Assembly: GCF_028877475.1 (NCBI RefSeq)
Contig: NZ_CP113527.1
Coordinates: 2,287,501 to 2,351,500, forward strand
DNA: 64,000 nt
From: Lysinibacillus irui
Lineage (GTDB): Bacteria > Bacillota > Bacilli > Bacillales_A > Planococcaceae
Direction of reading: 5' to 3'
Shown: one piece after another, positions 30,640 to 39,519 of the stretch
Layout of the letters: each line of letters opens with the position of its first letter
How positions within the stretch are numbered: position 1 is the stretch's first letter
Program-made: the position numbers and the translations under genes
Notes under the pieces: model-generated
What the model saw: only the letters and a program-made list of their open reading frames with translations
What the model was told of the DNA's origin: nothing
Database searches by the model: none

Positions 30640-31390
30640 TGTACAGCCCTCCTAAATATGCATGTTGCACGGTATCATTATTCATGATTTCCTCTGGTGA
30701 ACCGTCTGCTAGTAGCTGGCCATTAAACAACACCATAATGGAATCGGATACATCTAAAATCATATCCATTTTGTGTTCAATGAGCAGAATCGTTTTATCC
30801 CCTTGTTGTTTTATTGTCCGAATGACTTCTAAAATCGTAGGTACTTCCTCTAATGACATACCTGCTGTAGGTTCATCTAGCAGTAAAATTTCCGTATCTA
30901 ACGCCAATAGCATGGCAATTTCAAGCTTTCTTTTTTCCCCGTGCGATAACATCGTTGTGAGGGCATTACGTTTATTGTCGAGTAAAACGAGAGACAATAA
31001 TTCCTCTGCTTTAGCAGTAATCGCCTTATAGCTTTTGTAATGTCGGAATAGCTGATAACGAATTTTCTCCTTGGATTGGACGGCTAAACGTACATTTTCG
31101 AGGACCGATAAGTTTGGAAATACATTCGTAATTTGAAAGGAACGACCCAACCCCATACGAGTTCTTTCAATGGCTGACTTATTGGCCAGCGATTGTCCTT
31201 TAAAATAAACATCGCCTGTTGTTGGCTTTAGCTCTCCGCTTATCAAATTAAAAAAGGTGGTTTTACCAGCTCCATTCGGCCCAATGATCGATTTCAAATG
31301 CTTTTCTGGCATTTGAAAATTGACGCGGTCTACAGCGGTGTGTCCGCCAAAACGAATCGTTAAATTTTCGGTGTAAAGTATCGGCTCCAT
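30614..31390 (-). CDS. livG: Branched-chain amino acid-type ABC transporter ATPase LivG
   Basis: A 258-residue ATPase with Walker A GPNGAGKTTFF, signature LSHGEKRKLEIA and Walker B ILLLDEPTAGMS; the ARMGLGRSFQI-like RTRMGLGRSFQITNVFP block is diagnostic of LivG. It follows the binding-protein gene by about 63 bases. The signature reads LSHGE in place of LSGGQ, which is usual for LivG. Confidence 0.9.
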   Translation of the reverse strand: MEPILYTENLTIRFGGHTAVDRVNFQMPEKHLKSIIGPNGAGKTTFFNLISGELKPTTGDVYFKGQSLANKSAIERTRMGLGRSFQITNVFPNLSVLENVRLAVQSKEKIRYQLFRHYKSYKAITAKAEELLSLVLLDNKRNALTTMLSHGEKRKLEIAMLLALDTEILLLDEPTAGMSLEEVPTILEVIRTIKQQGDKTILLIEHKMDMILDVSDSIMVLFNGQLLADGSPEEIMNNDTVQHAYLGGLYNDHLTDIK

Positions 31391-31453
31391 CTTCTACTCC
31401 CTTCATCTCTAGTGATTATGTAGAGAGACAGCGTGACGCCGCCTCTCAAATGT

Positions 31454-32692
31454 CTAATTCATAACGGGAGGTGCTGTTTCCTCAGGACTTAATTCACGAA
31501 TAAGTACTGGTACAGGATAATCCACACCATCTTGCTGCTCTAAGCGAATTGAATACATTGACTGAAGTGCCTGATGGTCCTCTTCGCGGAACGTCATCGT
31601 GCCTTTTGGTGTCTCAAATGACATCCCTTCCATAATGTCAATCAGCTTGTTAGCATCCGCATCCCCATCCGATTGTTTCAATGCCTCCACAATGGCAATC
31701 GCTGCAGACATACCACCAGGTGTAAATAAATCTGGTACTTCATTGAAGCGTTTTTGATGCTCATCAACTAACCATTTATTGACATCATTTTGTGGAAGCG
31801 TATGGTAATACACCGAGAAGCCTTCCATGCCAATCAACGGATTCATAAATTGCAGTGCAATAATATCAGGCGCCCCAGTTGAAATTTTTATGCCCTTTTC
31901 TTGAATTTTAAGATCTGCAATTTGATTCCAAGGTGAATTAGCCCCCGCCCAAACCACAAATAAATAATCAGGCTTCGCATCAATTACCTTTTGTAAATTG
32001 GACGTAAAATCAGTTGCTGCTGGATCGGCATATTCCTCTAAGACAATCTCAGCCCCCAATTTCTCCGCTGCTGTTTTAAAGGCATTTACACCATCCCAGC
32101 CAAACGAATAATCCGGTGCAAACGTAGCAATCTTCACACCCTCTCCAGCAATGGCCGCTGCTGCTGCATAGGCATCCTGTGAGGAATTCCGACCCGTACG
32201 GAAAATATACTCATTAAATTCTGAACCCGTAATACTATCAGCCACCGCAGGCTCTACCACCATAATTTTTTCATACTCCTCAGCAAGTGGTAGGACAGCC
32301 AGCGTATCACCAGAGCTGGAAGAACCTACTAAAAAATCAACCTGATCATCTTCTAATAGCTTTGTAGCCTTCTGCACAGCCACCTCAGGCTTCGTTTCGG
32401 TATCTTCATAAACAACCTCTATTTTCTTCCCATTGACCTCCATCGTACCGCCGGTTGCATATTCAATCCCTAAATCAAATCCCCGCTGTGTTTGCTTCCC
32501 ATAAGACTCAAGCGCCCCAGTTAACGAAGCAAGCACCCCAATCTTGATCGTGCCCCCTTCTGCCGTCACCGCCTTCGTCTCACCATCAGAAGTATCCGCA
32601 CCCGCTCCTTCATCCTTTGCCTCTTCCCCATTACATGCCACCAACAATACAGCTACTATCACAAAAAGAAACCAATGCCAATGCCTCTTCAT
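31454..32692 (-). CDS. livK: Liv-type periplasmic-binding lipoprotein
   Basis: A 412-residue substrate-binding lipoprotein with signal ending LLVAC (Cys20) and an acidic linker. The mature part begins TIKIGVLASLTGALESYGKQ, typical of type-1 (Leu/Ile/Val/amide) binding proteins, and shows FLVGSSSSGDTLAVLPLAEEY. It is the first gene of the operon behind a promoter with a cre-like site. In this family ligands include branched amino acids, amides and aromatic or dicarboxylic acids. The co-encoded acyl-CoA ligase points to a carboxylic acid rather than an amino acid, which is inference. Confidence 0.88.
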   Translation of the reverse strand: MKRHWHWFLFVIVAVLLVACNGEEAKDEGAGADTSDGETKAVTAEGGTIKIGVLASLTGALESYGKQTQRGFDLGIEYATGGTMEVNGKKIEVVYEDTETKPEVAVQKATKLLEDDQVDFLVGSSSSGDTLAVLPLAEEYEKIMVVEPAVADSITGSEFNEYIFRTGRNSSQDAYAAAAAIAGEGVKIATFAPDYSFGWDGVNAFKTAAEKLGAEIVLEEYADPAATDFTSNLQKVIDAKPDYLFVVWAGANSPWNQIADLKIQEKGIKISTGAPDIIALQFMNPLIGMEGFSVYYHTLPQNDVNKWLVDEHQKRFNEVPDLFTPGGMSAAIAIVEALKQSDGDADANKLIDIMEGMSFETPKGTMTFREEDHQALQSMYSIRLEQQDGVDYPVPVLIRELSPEETAPPVMN

Positions 32693-32721
32693 CCCAAATC
32701 CCCCTTTAAGATAAGCTCAAT

Positions 32722-32735
32722 AGAAAGCGCTTTCT
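32722..32735. promoter_or_regulatory. cre-like CcpA site upstream of livK
   Basis: AGAAAGCGCTTTCT is a perfect 14-bp palindrome matching the catabolite-responsive element core. It lies just downstream of the predicted -10, where CcpA binding blocks transcription. Confidence 0.65.
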
Positions 32736-32752
32736 TGCTATGACAACAATAT

Positions 32753-32781
32753 ATAAAAGTCCAGTTACAAATTAGTTACAA
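32753..32781 (-). promoter_or_regulatory. Likely promoter of the liv/KASIII operon
   Basis: On the minus strand TTGTAA and TTTTAT are separated by 17 bases. TTGTAACT occurs twice here, 11 bases apart, overlapping the -35 region, and might be an activator or repressor site. Confidence 0.5.
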
Positions 32782-33131
32782 GCTAGATGGCTCATATTTG
32801 GGCCATCTAGCTCTGTCCCGAAAGTGCAGCGAAGCGCAACGGCAGGGACAAAATGTTCTCTTAAATCTTCCGAAATGGCAGATTTGTTTTCTGTCCCGAA
32901 AGTGCAGCGAAGCGCAGCGGCAGGGACAAGTCTAGCTCTGTCCCGAAAGTGGAGTGCAACATAACGGCAGGGACAAAAAGCTCTTTTATGATCTGCCGAA
33001 ATGGCAGATTTGTTTTCTATCCCGAAAGTGCAGCGAAGCGCAACGGCAGGGACAAAATGTTCTCTTAAATCTGCCGAAATGGCAGATTTGTTTTCTGTCC
33101 CGAAAGTGCAGTGCAACGCTACGGCAGGAAC
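32781..33131. repeat. Array of two alternating palindromic repeat elements
   Basis: Element A, 35 bases (GTCCCGAAAGTGCAG at one end, GGCAGGGAC at the other), occurs five times at 32815-32849, 32893-32927, 32940-32974, 33019-33053 and 33097-33131. Element B, 23 bases, a palindrome built of AAATCTGCC and GGCAGATTT around GAAAT, occurs three times at 32863-32885, 32990-33011 and 33067-33089. Units with both repeat every 78-79 bases. An 11-bp perfect palindrome (32781-32791 with 32802-32812) stands at the left edge. A-ends pair as GTCCC/GGGAC, so RNA from either strand would fold into hairpins. It lies between livK and a divergent gene. An open frame across it is caused by the multiple-of-three period and is not taken as a gene. 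Confidence 0.85.
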
Positions 33132-33314
33132 AATGGCTCTTTTATTATGTGCCCACTAAGACAATCACTTGCCTGTGACAACCATTTTCAAATGGGTATT
33201 TATGGTAATATAGTTTTACGAATTAATAAAAGAAGAATGAATAGTGCAGGTTTTTTTATTTAGTAACACGAATTATCTATACTAAACACCATATAAAAAA
33301 GAGAGGGAAATTTA

Positions 33315-34235
33315 ATGAGTAATTACTATTCCAGTCATTTTAATCTTGAAAAAGTAAGTGAAGGCATTTATGCTGCTATTGCGAAAGATGGTGGTGGCGC
33401 GTTTGGCAATGCTGGTTTCATTGATTTAGGCGATAAAACGATTATTTTTGATACATTTAACACTCAGCAAGCCGCTGAAGATCTAAGGAATCTAGCTGAA
33501 AGTATTACGAGCAAACCCGTCTCTTGGGTAATTAATAGTCATTTACATAGCGATCATACGAGAGGAAACCAAGTATTTAAAGATTGTCATATATTATCTA
33601 GTCAAACAACACTTCAACAAATGAAGGAAAACCATCCAGCAAAAATAGCCGAACAGAAAGCCGATTTGAAAGGGTTAAAAAAGTACATTGCCTCACTTGA
33701 ACAAAATGCTCATCCAACTGATACACAGAAATTGAATGAAATAAGTTTTTTAAAGGAGATGGAAATCTCAATCCCTCGCCTGGAATTAGTTTTGCCGCAA
33801 TATACTTTTACGCACGAGTTTACTATTTTTGGAACCAAACGTACTGCAAGAATAATGACACTGGGAGTTGGTCATTCTCCCTGTGATTCGTTTCTTTATA
33901 TTCCTGAAGATGAAATCATTTTTATGGCTGATCTTCTATTTGTCGGTATGCATCCATCATTCTTCCCATATTCCAATCCAACACAATGGGAAAATATTTT
34001 AGAAAAAGTAAATAACTTAGCCATTCAAAAGGCCATCCCTGGTCACGGATCCATAGGGACTAAAAAAGATATCATCAAGCTAAAAAACTATATTAATGAA
34101 ATGAAATTGTTATCGAAAAAGGTAAGTAACATGGAAGACGTTTCAATTCCCCCCGCATATCAAGATTGGACAACGATCAATATTGATGTGATGGAGTTGT
34201 TTATTAAAAATTTAAACATACTAAAAGAATTGTAA
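33315..34235 (+). CDS. Metallo-beta-lactamase-fold hydrolase
   Basis: A 306-residue MBL-fold enzyme. Zinc ligands are visible as HLHSDH, His in LGVGHSPCDS, Asp in FMADLLF and His in IPGHGS. The N-terminal half has FDTFNTQQAAEDLRN before the metal motif, and a helical insert lies at about residues 105-150. It has no signal peptide. The family covers lactamases, lactonases, glyoxalase II and others; no specific activity can be named. The gene is alone, with an AGAGAGGGA site and a terminator. Confidence 0.85.
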   Translation: MSNYYSSHFNLEKVSEGIYAAIAKDGGGAFGNAGFIDLGDKTIIFDTFNTQQAAEDLRNLAESITSKPVSWVINSHLHSDHTRGNQVFKDCHILSSQTTLQQMKENHPAKIAEQKADLKGLKKYIASLEQNAHPTDTQKLNEISFLKEMEISIPRLELVLPQYTFTHEFTIFGTKRTARIMTLGVGHSPCDSFLYIPEDEIIFMADLLFVGMHPSFFPYSNPTQWENILEKVNNLAIQKAIPGHGSIGTKKDIIKLKNYINEMKLLSKKVSNMEDVSIPPAYQDWTTINIDVMELFIKNLNILKEL

Positions 34236-34247
34236 ACAGCTAAAAAG

Positions 34248-34288
34248 AAAGACAAAAACGTTGAATGAGCAACATTTTTGTCTTTTAT
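34248..34288. terminator. Terminator of the MBL-fold gene
   Basis: AAGACAAAAACGTTG and CAACATTTTTGTCTT form a stem with one mismatch and a following T-run; the neighbouring GNAT gene converges on it. Confidence 0.75.
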
Positions 34289-34297
34289 AGTATTAAA

Positions 34298-34717
34298 CTA
34301 TTCATTCGGTATTCCTGATTGCATTTTGTAATTTCTCATGAGCATTCCATTGGATCTGATCATCCCAAATTTTTCATATAGAGGAATTAAATCATCGTCA
34401 CAACATAAATCAATCATATAAATATTACTCAGCTCATCCAGCATTCGCTTGATTAATTCCTTGCCAATGCCTCTATTTTTATATGCTGGAAGTACTTCAA
34501 GGAATGGAATATAAGCCGATAAAACTCCATCACTAATTGCTGTTATAAATCCTACTACCTGCTTAGACTGTTCATCAACCGCAATGACGACGTTACTGCT
34601 ATTTTCCAATAGTTTTAAGTGTGTTTGCGGGCTAGGTGGATTGGGCCAATCTACAAAAAAGCCTCTCAACATATCCGATGAAATGTCATCTAGATTGTAT
34701 TTATACTGCACTAACAA
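34298..34717 (-). CDS. GNAT-family N-acetyltransferase
   Basis: A 139-residue acetyltransferase. The acetyl-CoA pyrophosphate-binding motif A is LPAYKNRGIGKELIKRML, preceded by the beta strand IPFLEVLP. The fold is complete. Substrate is unknown. It lies 70 bases downstream of an alpha/beta hydrolase gene on the same strand and could be co-transcribed with it. Confidence 0.85.
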   Translation of the reverse strand: MLVQYKYNLDDISSDMLRGFFVDWPNPPSPQTHLKLLENSSNVVIAVDEQSKQVVGFITAISDGVLSAYIPFLEVLPAYKNRGIGKELIKRMLDELSNIYMIDLCCDDDLIPLYEKFGMIRSNGMLMRNYKMQSGIPNE

Positions 34718-34786
34718 TCAACTCCTTTCAATGAAATAGTAATCTACGTAATACCTCGCCAAACTGTTTCATTGGCAAGTATCATT

Positions 34787-35605
34787 TTATCCCATCTCTC
34801 CCTCTACTCGGTCCAACCACTCACTCATTAGATTTTTAAATAAATCAGCTTGTTCAATTTGTAAATTATGACCAGCAATATCTAAAATTGCAAAGGTTGC
34901 TCTTGGATACATCTCTAGAATCGAAAACGCGTCCTTATAGCCAACTACTGAATCTTGTTTTCCCAGTAAGAAGAGGCTAGGCATGCCAAAGGACTGTTGA
35001 TCAACGGCAAAGGAAAAATGATAGTTTTGCTGAATTTTTTCTAAAAAATCTTGATCTGCTCTATTACATCCTGCTAGTACCTCTGTCGTGTAGCGTTGCC
35101 AGTTATAGGCATCCAGTACAACTTGATGCGCCTTAAAATCGTCTTTCTCCTGCTGGCTTAATGTTGATAAAAATATAGGATCTTCTCTCATCACAAGATG
35201 CTCTGGCACTGTTCGATGTTGTTTCTCAGGAATAATTAGAGGACAGATAAAGGCTGCCCCCAATAGTTGTTCCATAGAGTTTCTCATAATGCCACGCGCT
35301 AAATAGCCACCATACGATTCCCCCACCAACAAGTAGGGTTCATTAGGGATAATTTCGTCTATAAATTCAATGACCGCATCTAGCATTTCATCTGAATTCT
35401 CAATAGTTAAATAATCTGTCGTTCTGCCCATTCCAGGAAGATCTAAATAAATACGTTTCCACCCCTCACGCCCATCAAAAATAGGCTCCATGCATCCTTT
35501 CATCAATCGATGATCAGGAGAAAATCCATGTAGCATGATAATCGGTGTTCCTGTTCCAATTACTTCATAATAAATAGTCGCTTTCTTAATCTGACAAAAT
35601 GGCAT
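34787..35605 (-). CDS. Alpha/beta hydrolase
   Basis: A 272-residue serine hydrolase. The oxyanion-hole IIMLHGFSPDHR is near residue 25, the nucleophile elbow is GESYGG, the acid is in FLLGKQDSVVGYKD and the base in IAGHNLQ. This resembles proline-iminopeptidase-like or esterase-type enzymes. The substrate is unknown. It is preceded upstream by the 21-bp repeat array at 35671-36112, so its promoter must lie in the short 35606-35670 gap, inside the array, or further upstream. Confidence 0.85.
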   Translation of the reverse strand: MPFCQIKKATIYYEVIGTGTPIIMLHGFSPDHRLMKGCMEPIFDGREGWKRIYLDLPGMGRTTDYLTIENSDEMLDAVIEFIDEIIPNEPYLLVGESYGGYLARGIMRNSMEQLLGAAFICPLIIPEKQHRTVPEHLVMREDPIFLSTLSQQEKDDFKAHQVVLDAYNWQRYTTEVLAGCNRADQDFLEKIQQNYHFSFAVDQQSFGMPSLFLLGKQDSVVGYKDAFSILEMYPRATFAILDIAGHNLQIEQADLFKNLMSEWLDRVEGEMG

Positions 35606-35670
35606 TGTTGTTCCCCCGGATACATTACTTTTTATATTATTTTAGAAATGGATTATGTTTGGCTCCCTTG

Positions 35671-36112
35671 TTTGAGCGGTTTGACTCACGTTACGAGCGG
35701 CTCACACTATTTACGAGCGGCTTTTGCCTTGTTATGAGCGCTTTCTCACTTTTTTGGAGCGGCTTCACACTATTTAAGAGCAACTTCTACCTACTTTGGA
35801 GCGCTTCCACCCTATTTATGAGCGACTTCTACCTACTTTGGAGCGGTTTCACCCTATTTACGAGCGACTTCTCCTTATTTTCGAGCGGTTCCACCCTATT
35901 TATGAGCGACTTCTCCTTACTTTCGAGCGGCTTCACACTATTTAGGAGCGACTTCTACCTACTTTCGAGCGGTTTCACCCTATTTATGAGCGACTTCTCC
36001 TTACTTTCGAGCGGTTCCACCCTATTTATGAGCGACTTCTCCTTACTTTGGAGCGGCTCACACTATTTACGAGCGACTTTTCCTTACTTTCGAGCGGTTT
36101 TGCTTATTTTTG
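35671..36112. repeat. 21-bp tandem repeat array, first locus (about 21 units)
   Basis: GAGCG recurs every 21 bases from 35674 to 36092, with only two 20-base steps. Two unit types alternate, one like GAGCGGTTTCACCCTATTTA and one like GAGCGACTTCTCCTTACTTT, giving a 42-base higher-order repeat. The plus strand is pyrimidine-rich and poor in G outside GAGCG. It fills the space between the end of the MalT/BTAD regulator gene and the start of the alpha/beta hydrolase gene. Since 21 is a multiple of three it stays open in some frames; I do not take those as genes. Confidence 0.88.
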
Positions 36113-36173
36113 GCTCTCTTTGCTCCTACCATTTAGAGATAGTGTAGGATTGCTCCCGTCTTCGACCATCTGG

Positions 36174-39100
36174 CTACCCCATAATCAAATCATAGACAGC
36201 CATGGTGGATTCCATCGGCGTTGTGTTTAATTCTTGCTGCAATTGATGGACACATTTTTCATACCATTTTAATGCAAGGGAACGATTTTGCAGTTGATAG
36301 TGACTGTACATGAGCAAGCGATACCCTTCCTCCCAAAGGGCATCCTCTCGTAGAATCTTCTCTGCGTAGTTGATAGCTTTTTTAAATTGCTGTTGTCGCG
36401 TTGCATTTTGTGCTAACCGTTCAAGCACTTCAATATATAAAAATTGTAGCTTTTCGCGATCCTGGGCAAGCCAGTCAATTTGCTTTTTTTCAGCGTACAA
36501 GGTATCCGTATAACTCGCTTCTGCTAATTGTAGCCATTCATTGGACAGCTCTGGATCAAATTCCTCCATACCTAACTGGTAATAATAGAGGAACCGCTCC
36601 ACATCAATGTGGAGAAAAGAGATATGCTGTAGCTGATACATACTATTTTTTCGCTGAATAAAAAAACTATCCTGTCTTGCATTCCGCTGTGGTTCCAACA
36701 CTTTTAATAATGTATTTAACACTACCTTAAAATCTCGGTCTAAGGACTCGATACTGCGTTCAGGCCATAATGCCTGGGCAATTTCCTCCTTTGGTGTAAA
36801 GCGATGACGGTGACAATACAGATAGACAAATAATTCCTTTGATTTATCGCGTTGCCATTCTTTATCTTCCAGCTTTCGTTGCCCTCTAATTAAACTTAAA
36901 CTCCCAAAAAGTTTGATTTGAACTTCATCATGCGGATAACTGATGCTACCCTCCACTTGAAAATAATGTCGTAATGCTTGAATGGCTGGATGTTCCTCCT
37001 CACCATTTTGACTAAATTGCAATAGTTCGTAGAAAATCATGCGATTACTTGGACCAAGAATCATCTTCTTTTGCAAAAAATATTCATAGCTATTTGCCAA
37101 ACATAATTGCGCAAATTGTTGAAAATATGGTTGAAATTGCTCGACATTCTGTTCTTGAAAAGCAATGACTGCTTGATAAAACAAAACATGCATCAAGCCA
37201 TTACGATCACCGCATTCGTGAAATAAATACTGAGCTTTTTTTAATAATTGCTTTGCTCGTTCTGTTTCTTGCTCAGAAAGAATGATTTTCACTTCTGCTA
37301 TAAGAATAAGGGCCGTCATCCATGCATCTTGTACCTGCTCTGTTTCCTGTAAACCAAGCGCTAAGTATTTTTTCGCTGCGACCATATCCCCTAACGTATG
37401 TTTGACAATGGCTAACCCCATATAAGGCTCAGCTTTAACTCGTGAGATATTGATCGTATTCATTAAAGATAAGGCTTTTTCATAGGCCTTACATGCACCT
37501 TGATGATCAGGATAATCCATTAACAGCAATGCATGCGCCTTTCTGATATAGCCAACAGCCTCAATGAATATGGACTTTTCTCTTAACCCCCGCCGAATGC
37601 CGTGCTGTGCAGCATACCAAGCATCCTTCCCTTGGCCTAACAATGCATAGACAAAAGATGCAAGTAGTTCACTTTCACGATGTGTCGCCACAAGCTGAGG
37701 TGGTAATTCAAGCCGTTGCGTTAATAATTCCTTCGCCTCTTGTAATTGTCCTGTACGTAATAAAACACGTACATCAACATTGGCTCGTTGAACGACATCC
37801 TCAGGCAATGCCACATCCTCGATAAAAAGTTGAGCACCTTTCGCCTTTCCTAAATTCACTAGATTTTCTGCGTATTGTCGTTGTAGTTCTAATAATTCCT
37901 CTTTTAATAATGGTGTATGTTGAGCTAGCTCTAATGCCCGTTCTAAATAGGGCTCCGCTAAGGCAGGTTGAATGGTGTCTAAATATATATGCGCTAAGCC
38001 TGCTTGGGACTTGGTCATAAATAAATGATCCTGCTGTTGCTCGGCAATTTCTGCGCATTTCTCATATGATTGCTTTGCTTTTTCATAAAAAGCACGATAG
38101 CGATGACATTCACCTTCAAAATAATATAGCTTATAAAAATTGTTTTTTTCCTGTGCTGTAAACCGATTGATTTTTTCCAACAACCATTCAAACTGACCAG
38201 CACGTACTAATGGTTCTGCATGTTGCTGTAATAGCTCCCCACAAAAATCATGGTCATTTGTTTTAAAGGCATGATAGAGGACAGCCTGAATATTATGATG
38301 CTCCACATAATACAAAGCAGCTTGTTTATGTAGCGCTTTATACTGGCTTGGAAATTGTCTCCACTTCATTTCTAAAAATCGGCTAAACAATGCATGGAAC
38401 CGATATAAACCATCAGTTGTTACTGGTTGAATAAATAAATGGCGCTGTGTTAATGGATGTAGCATTTGTGCAGTGTCAAGGCCATAAAATTGCTTCAATA
38501 GCTCCACTGAAAAGGTAGGAAAAATCGCCAACTTCAAAATCATCTCCTGCTCAGTCGAAGTCATCGTACTATACACTTCCTCGGACAAATATGTGAAAAG
38601 GTCGTTTGTTGAAATTGTTAACCAATGTTCTAAAGACGCATGGTGCCATTGCTCAGCTAATAAAGAAATACTAATAGCCCAGCCTTCGGTAATCTCTAGC
38701 ACCTTCTCCATTTCAGTAGCTGTTAAATGCACATCCACATATTCTTCAAAAAAAACGGCAATTTCCTCGGTTGAAAATGCAAGTTCTTCCTCTTTGATGA
38801 TGAGCAATTTTTTTTGCAGCTTTAATTTCCTTGTAATATCCCAATTAGGTAATGTTCTAGAAGCAATAATAAAACGAACCGTGGGCGGCGCAAATTCAAT
38901 CATTTTTTCCATTATATAATTAATGTGAAAAACATGATCTACATGATGAAAATCATCAATAACAATTAGTAGAGGCTCATCCATATCACATAAGCAGTTC
39001 ACAAAAAGTTTGTACCAGCGATTAATTTCCTCCATTTTTGGAAAGCGAGATAATTGGTTCCACGCAGCAAATGAATGCCCAAAATTCGGTACTACTCGCT

Positions 39101-39362
39101 GTATACTAAAAAAAAGGTGCCTTAAGAAAGGTAATAGATTATCATCTTCATCGGAGACACTATACCAAGAAAATTTACTAGTTTCGTTATGAAGGAATTG
39201 AGTAAGGGTGGTCGTTTTACCATACCCTGCACCACTATGAAGAATTGTGCAAGTATGCTGATGACTTTGTTTTAGTGTTTTCATCAGTGCTGCTCTATTA
39301 ATGCAATGATTAGACGGGCTTGGAGCTATACATTTGGATTGAATAATAATATCTGTTGTCAC
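36174..39362 (-). CDS. Large MalT-type ATPase regulator with C-terminal BTAD domain
   Basis: A 1062-residue regulator. Residues ~15-330 form a STAND NTPase with Walker A HSGAGYGKTTTL, Walker B LLIVIDDFHH and the sensor segment FIIASRTLPNW. Residues ~350-800 are helical TPR-like repeats. The C-terminus has an OmpR-like winged helix (IKLFGSLSLIRGQRKLEDKEWQRDKSKELFVYLYCHRHRFTPKEEIAQALWP in part) followed by a BTAD domain ending ELNTTPMESTMAVYDLI. The MalT-like part lacks a LuxR HTH, so DNA binding is through the SARP-type domain. It is a signal-integrating activator. Target genes are unknown; no neighbour shows a matching operator. Confidence 0.85.
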   Translation of the reverse strand: MTTDIIIQSKCIAPSPSNHCINRAALMKTLKQSHQHTCTILHSGAGYGKTTTLTQFLHNETSKFSWYSVSDEDDNLLPFLRHLFFSIQRVVPNFGHSFAAWNQLSRFPKMEEINRWYKLFVNCLCDMDEPLLIVIDDFHHVDHVFHINYIMEKMIEFAPPTVRFIIASRTLPNWDITRKLKLQKKLLIIKEEELAFSTEEIAVFFEEYVDVHLTATEMEKVLEITEGWAISISLLAEQWHHASLEHWLTISTNDLFTYLSEEVYSTMTSTEQEMILKLAIFPTFSVELLKQFYGLDTAQMLHPLTQRHLFIQPVTTDGLYRFHALFSRFLEMKWRQFPSQYKALHKQAALYYVEHHNIQAVLYHAFKTNDHDFCGELLQQHAEPLVRAGQFEWLLEKINRFTAQEKNNFYKLYYFEGECHRYRAFYEKAKQSYEKCAEIAEQQQDHLFMTKSQAGLAHIYLDTIQPALAEPYLERALELAQHTPLLKEELLELQRQYAENLVNLGKAKGAQLFIEDVALPEDVVQRANVDVRVLLRTGQLQEAKELLTQRLELPPQLVATHRESELLASFVYALLGQGKDAWYAAQHGIRRGLREKSIFIEAVGYIRKAHALLLMDYPDHQGACKAYEKALSLMNTINISRVKAEPYMGLAIVKHTLGDMVAAKKYLALGLQETEQVQDAWMTALILIAEVKIILSEQETERAKQLLKKAQYLFHECGDRNGLMHVLFYQAVIAFQEQNVEQFQPYFQQFAQLCLANSYEYFLQKKMILGPSNRMIFYELLQFSQNGEEEHPAIQALRHYFQVEGSISYPHDEVQIKLFGSLSLIRGQRKLEDKEWQRDKSKELFVYLYCHRHRFTPKEEIAQALWPERSIESLDRDFKVVLNTLLKVLEPQRNARQDSFFIQRKNSMYQLQHISFLHIDVERFLYYYQLGMEEFDPELSNEWLQLAEASYTDTLYAEKKQIDWLAQDREKLQFLYIEVLERLAQNATRQQQFKKAINYAEKILREDALWEEGYRLLMYSHYQLQNRSLALKWYEKCVHQLQQELNTTPMESTMAVYDLIMG

Positions 39363-39468
39363 GTTAAATAACCTCCATACTTTGTAAGGTTACTAAAATC
39401 TTCTCGAAAATTCAGATTTTTAAATTATTGACAGTTTACCATATTTTTAGAGAAATAATGGCTTAAAA

Positions 39469-39504
39469 TAAAAAATCCCGATTATCATATCAATGATAAC
39501 CGGG
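39469..39504 (-). terminator. Terminator of ddh
   Basis: On the minus strand CCCGGTTATCAT and ATGATAATCGGG form a stem followed by ATTTTTT, 16 bases past the ddh stop. Confidence 0.85.
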
Positions 39505-39519
39505 AAACTGCCGTTATGA

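Noticed and set aside
32772-33116. 114-codon minus-strand frame over the palindromic array
   Set aside because: The frame stays open because the 78-base period is divisible by three. DNA-level palindromes explain the conservation better than a 26-residue protein repeat.
32781-33131. CRISPR array
   Set aside because: The units are contiguous or alternate with a second repeat, without unique spacers of constant length, and no cas genes are present. The 21-bp arrays also lack spacers.
35599-36147. 182-codon frame over the first 21-bp array
   Set aside because: Same reason as the other array; its start lies inside the alpha/beta hydrolase gene on the other strand and there is no ribosome binding site.
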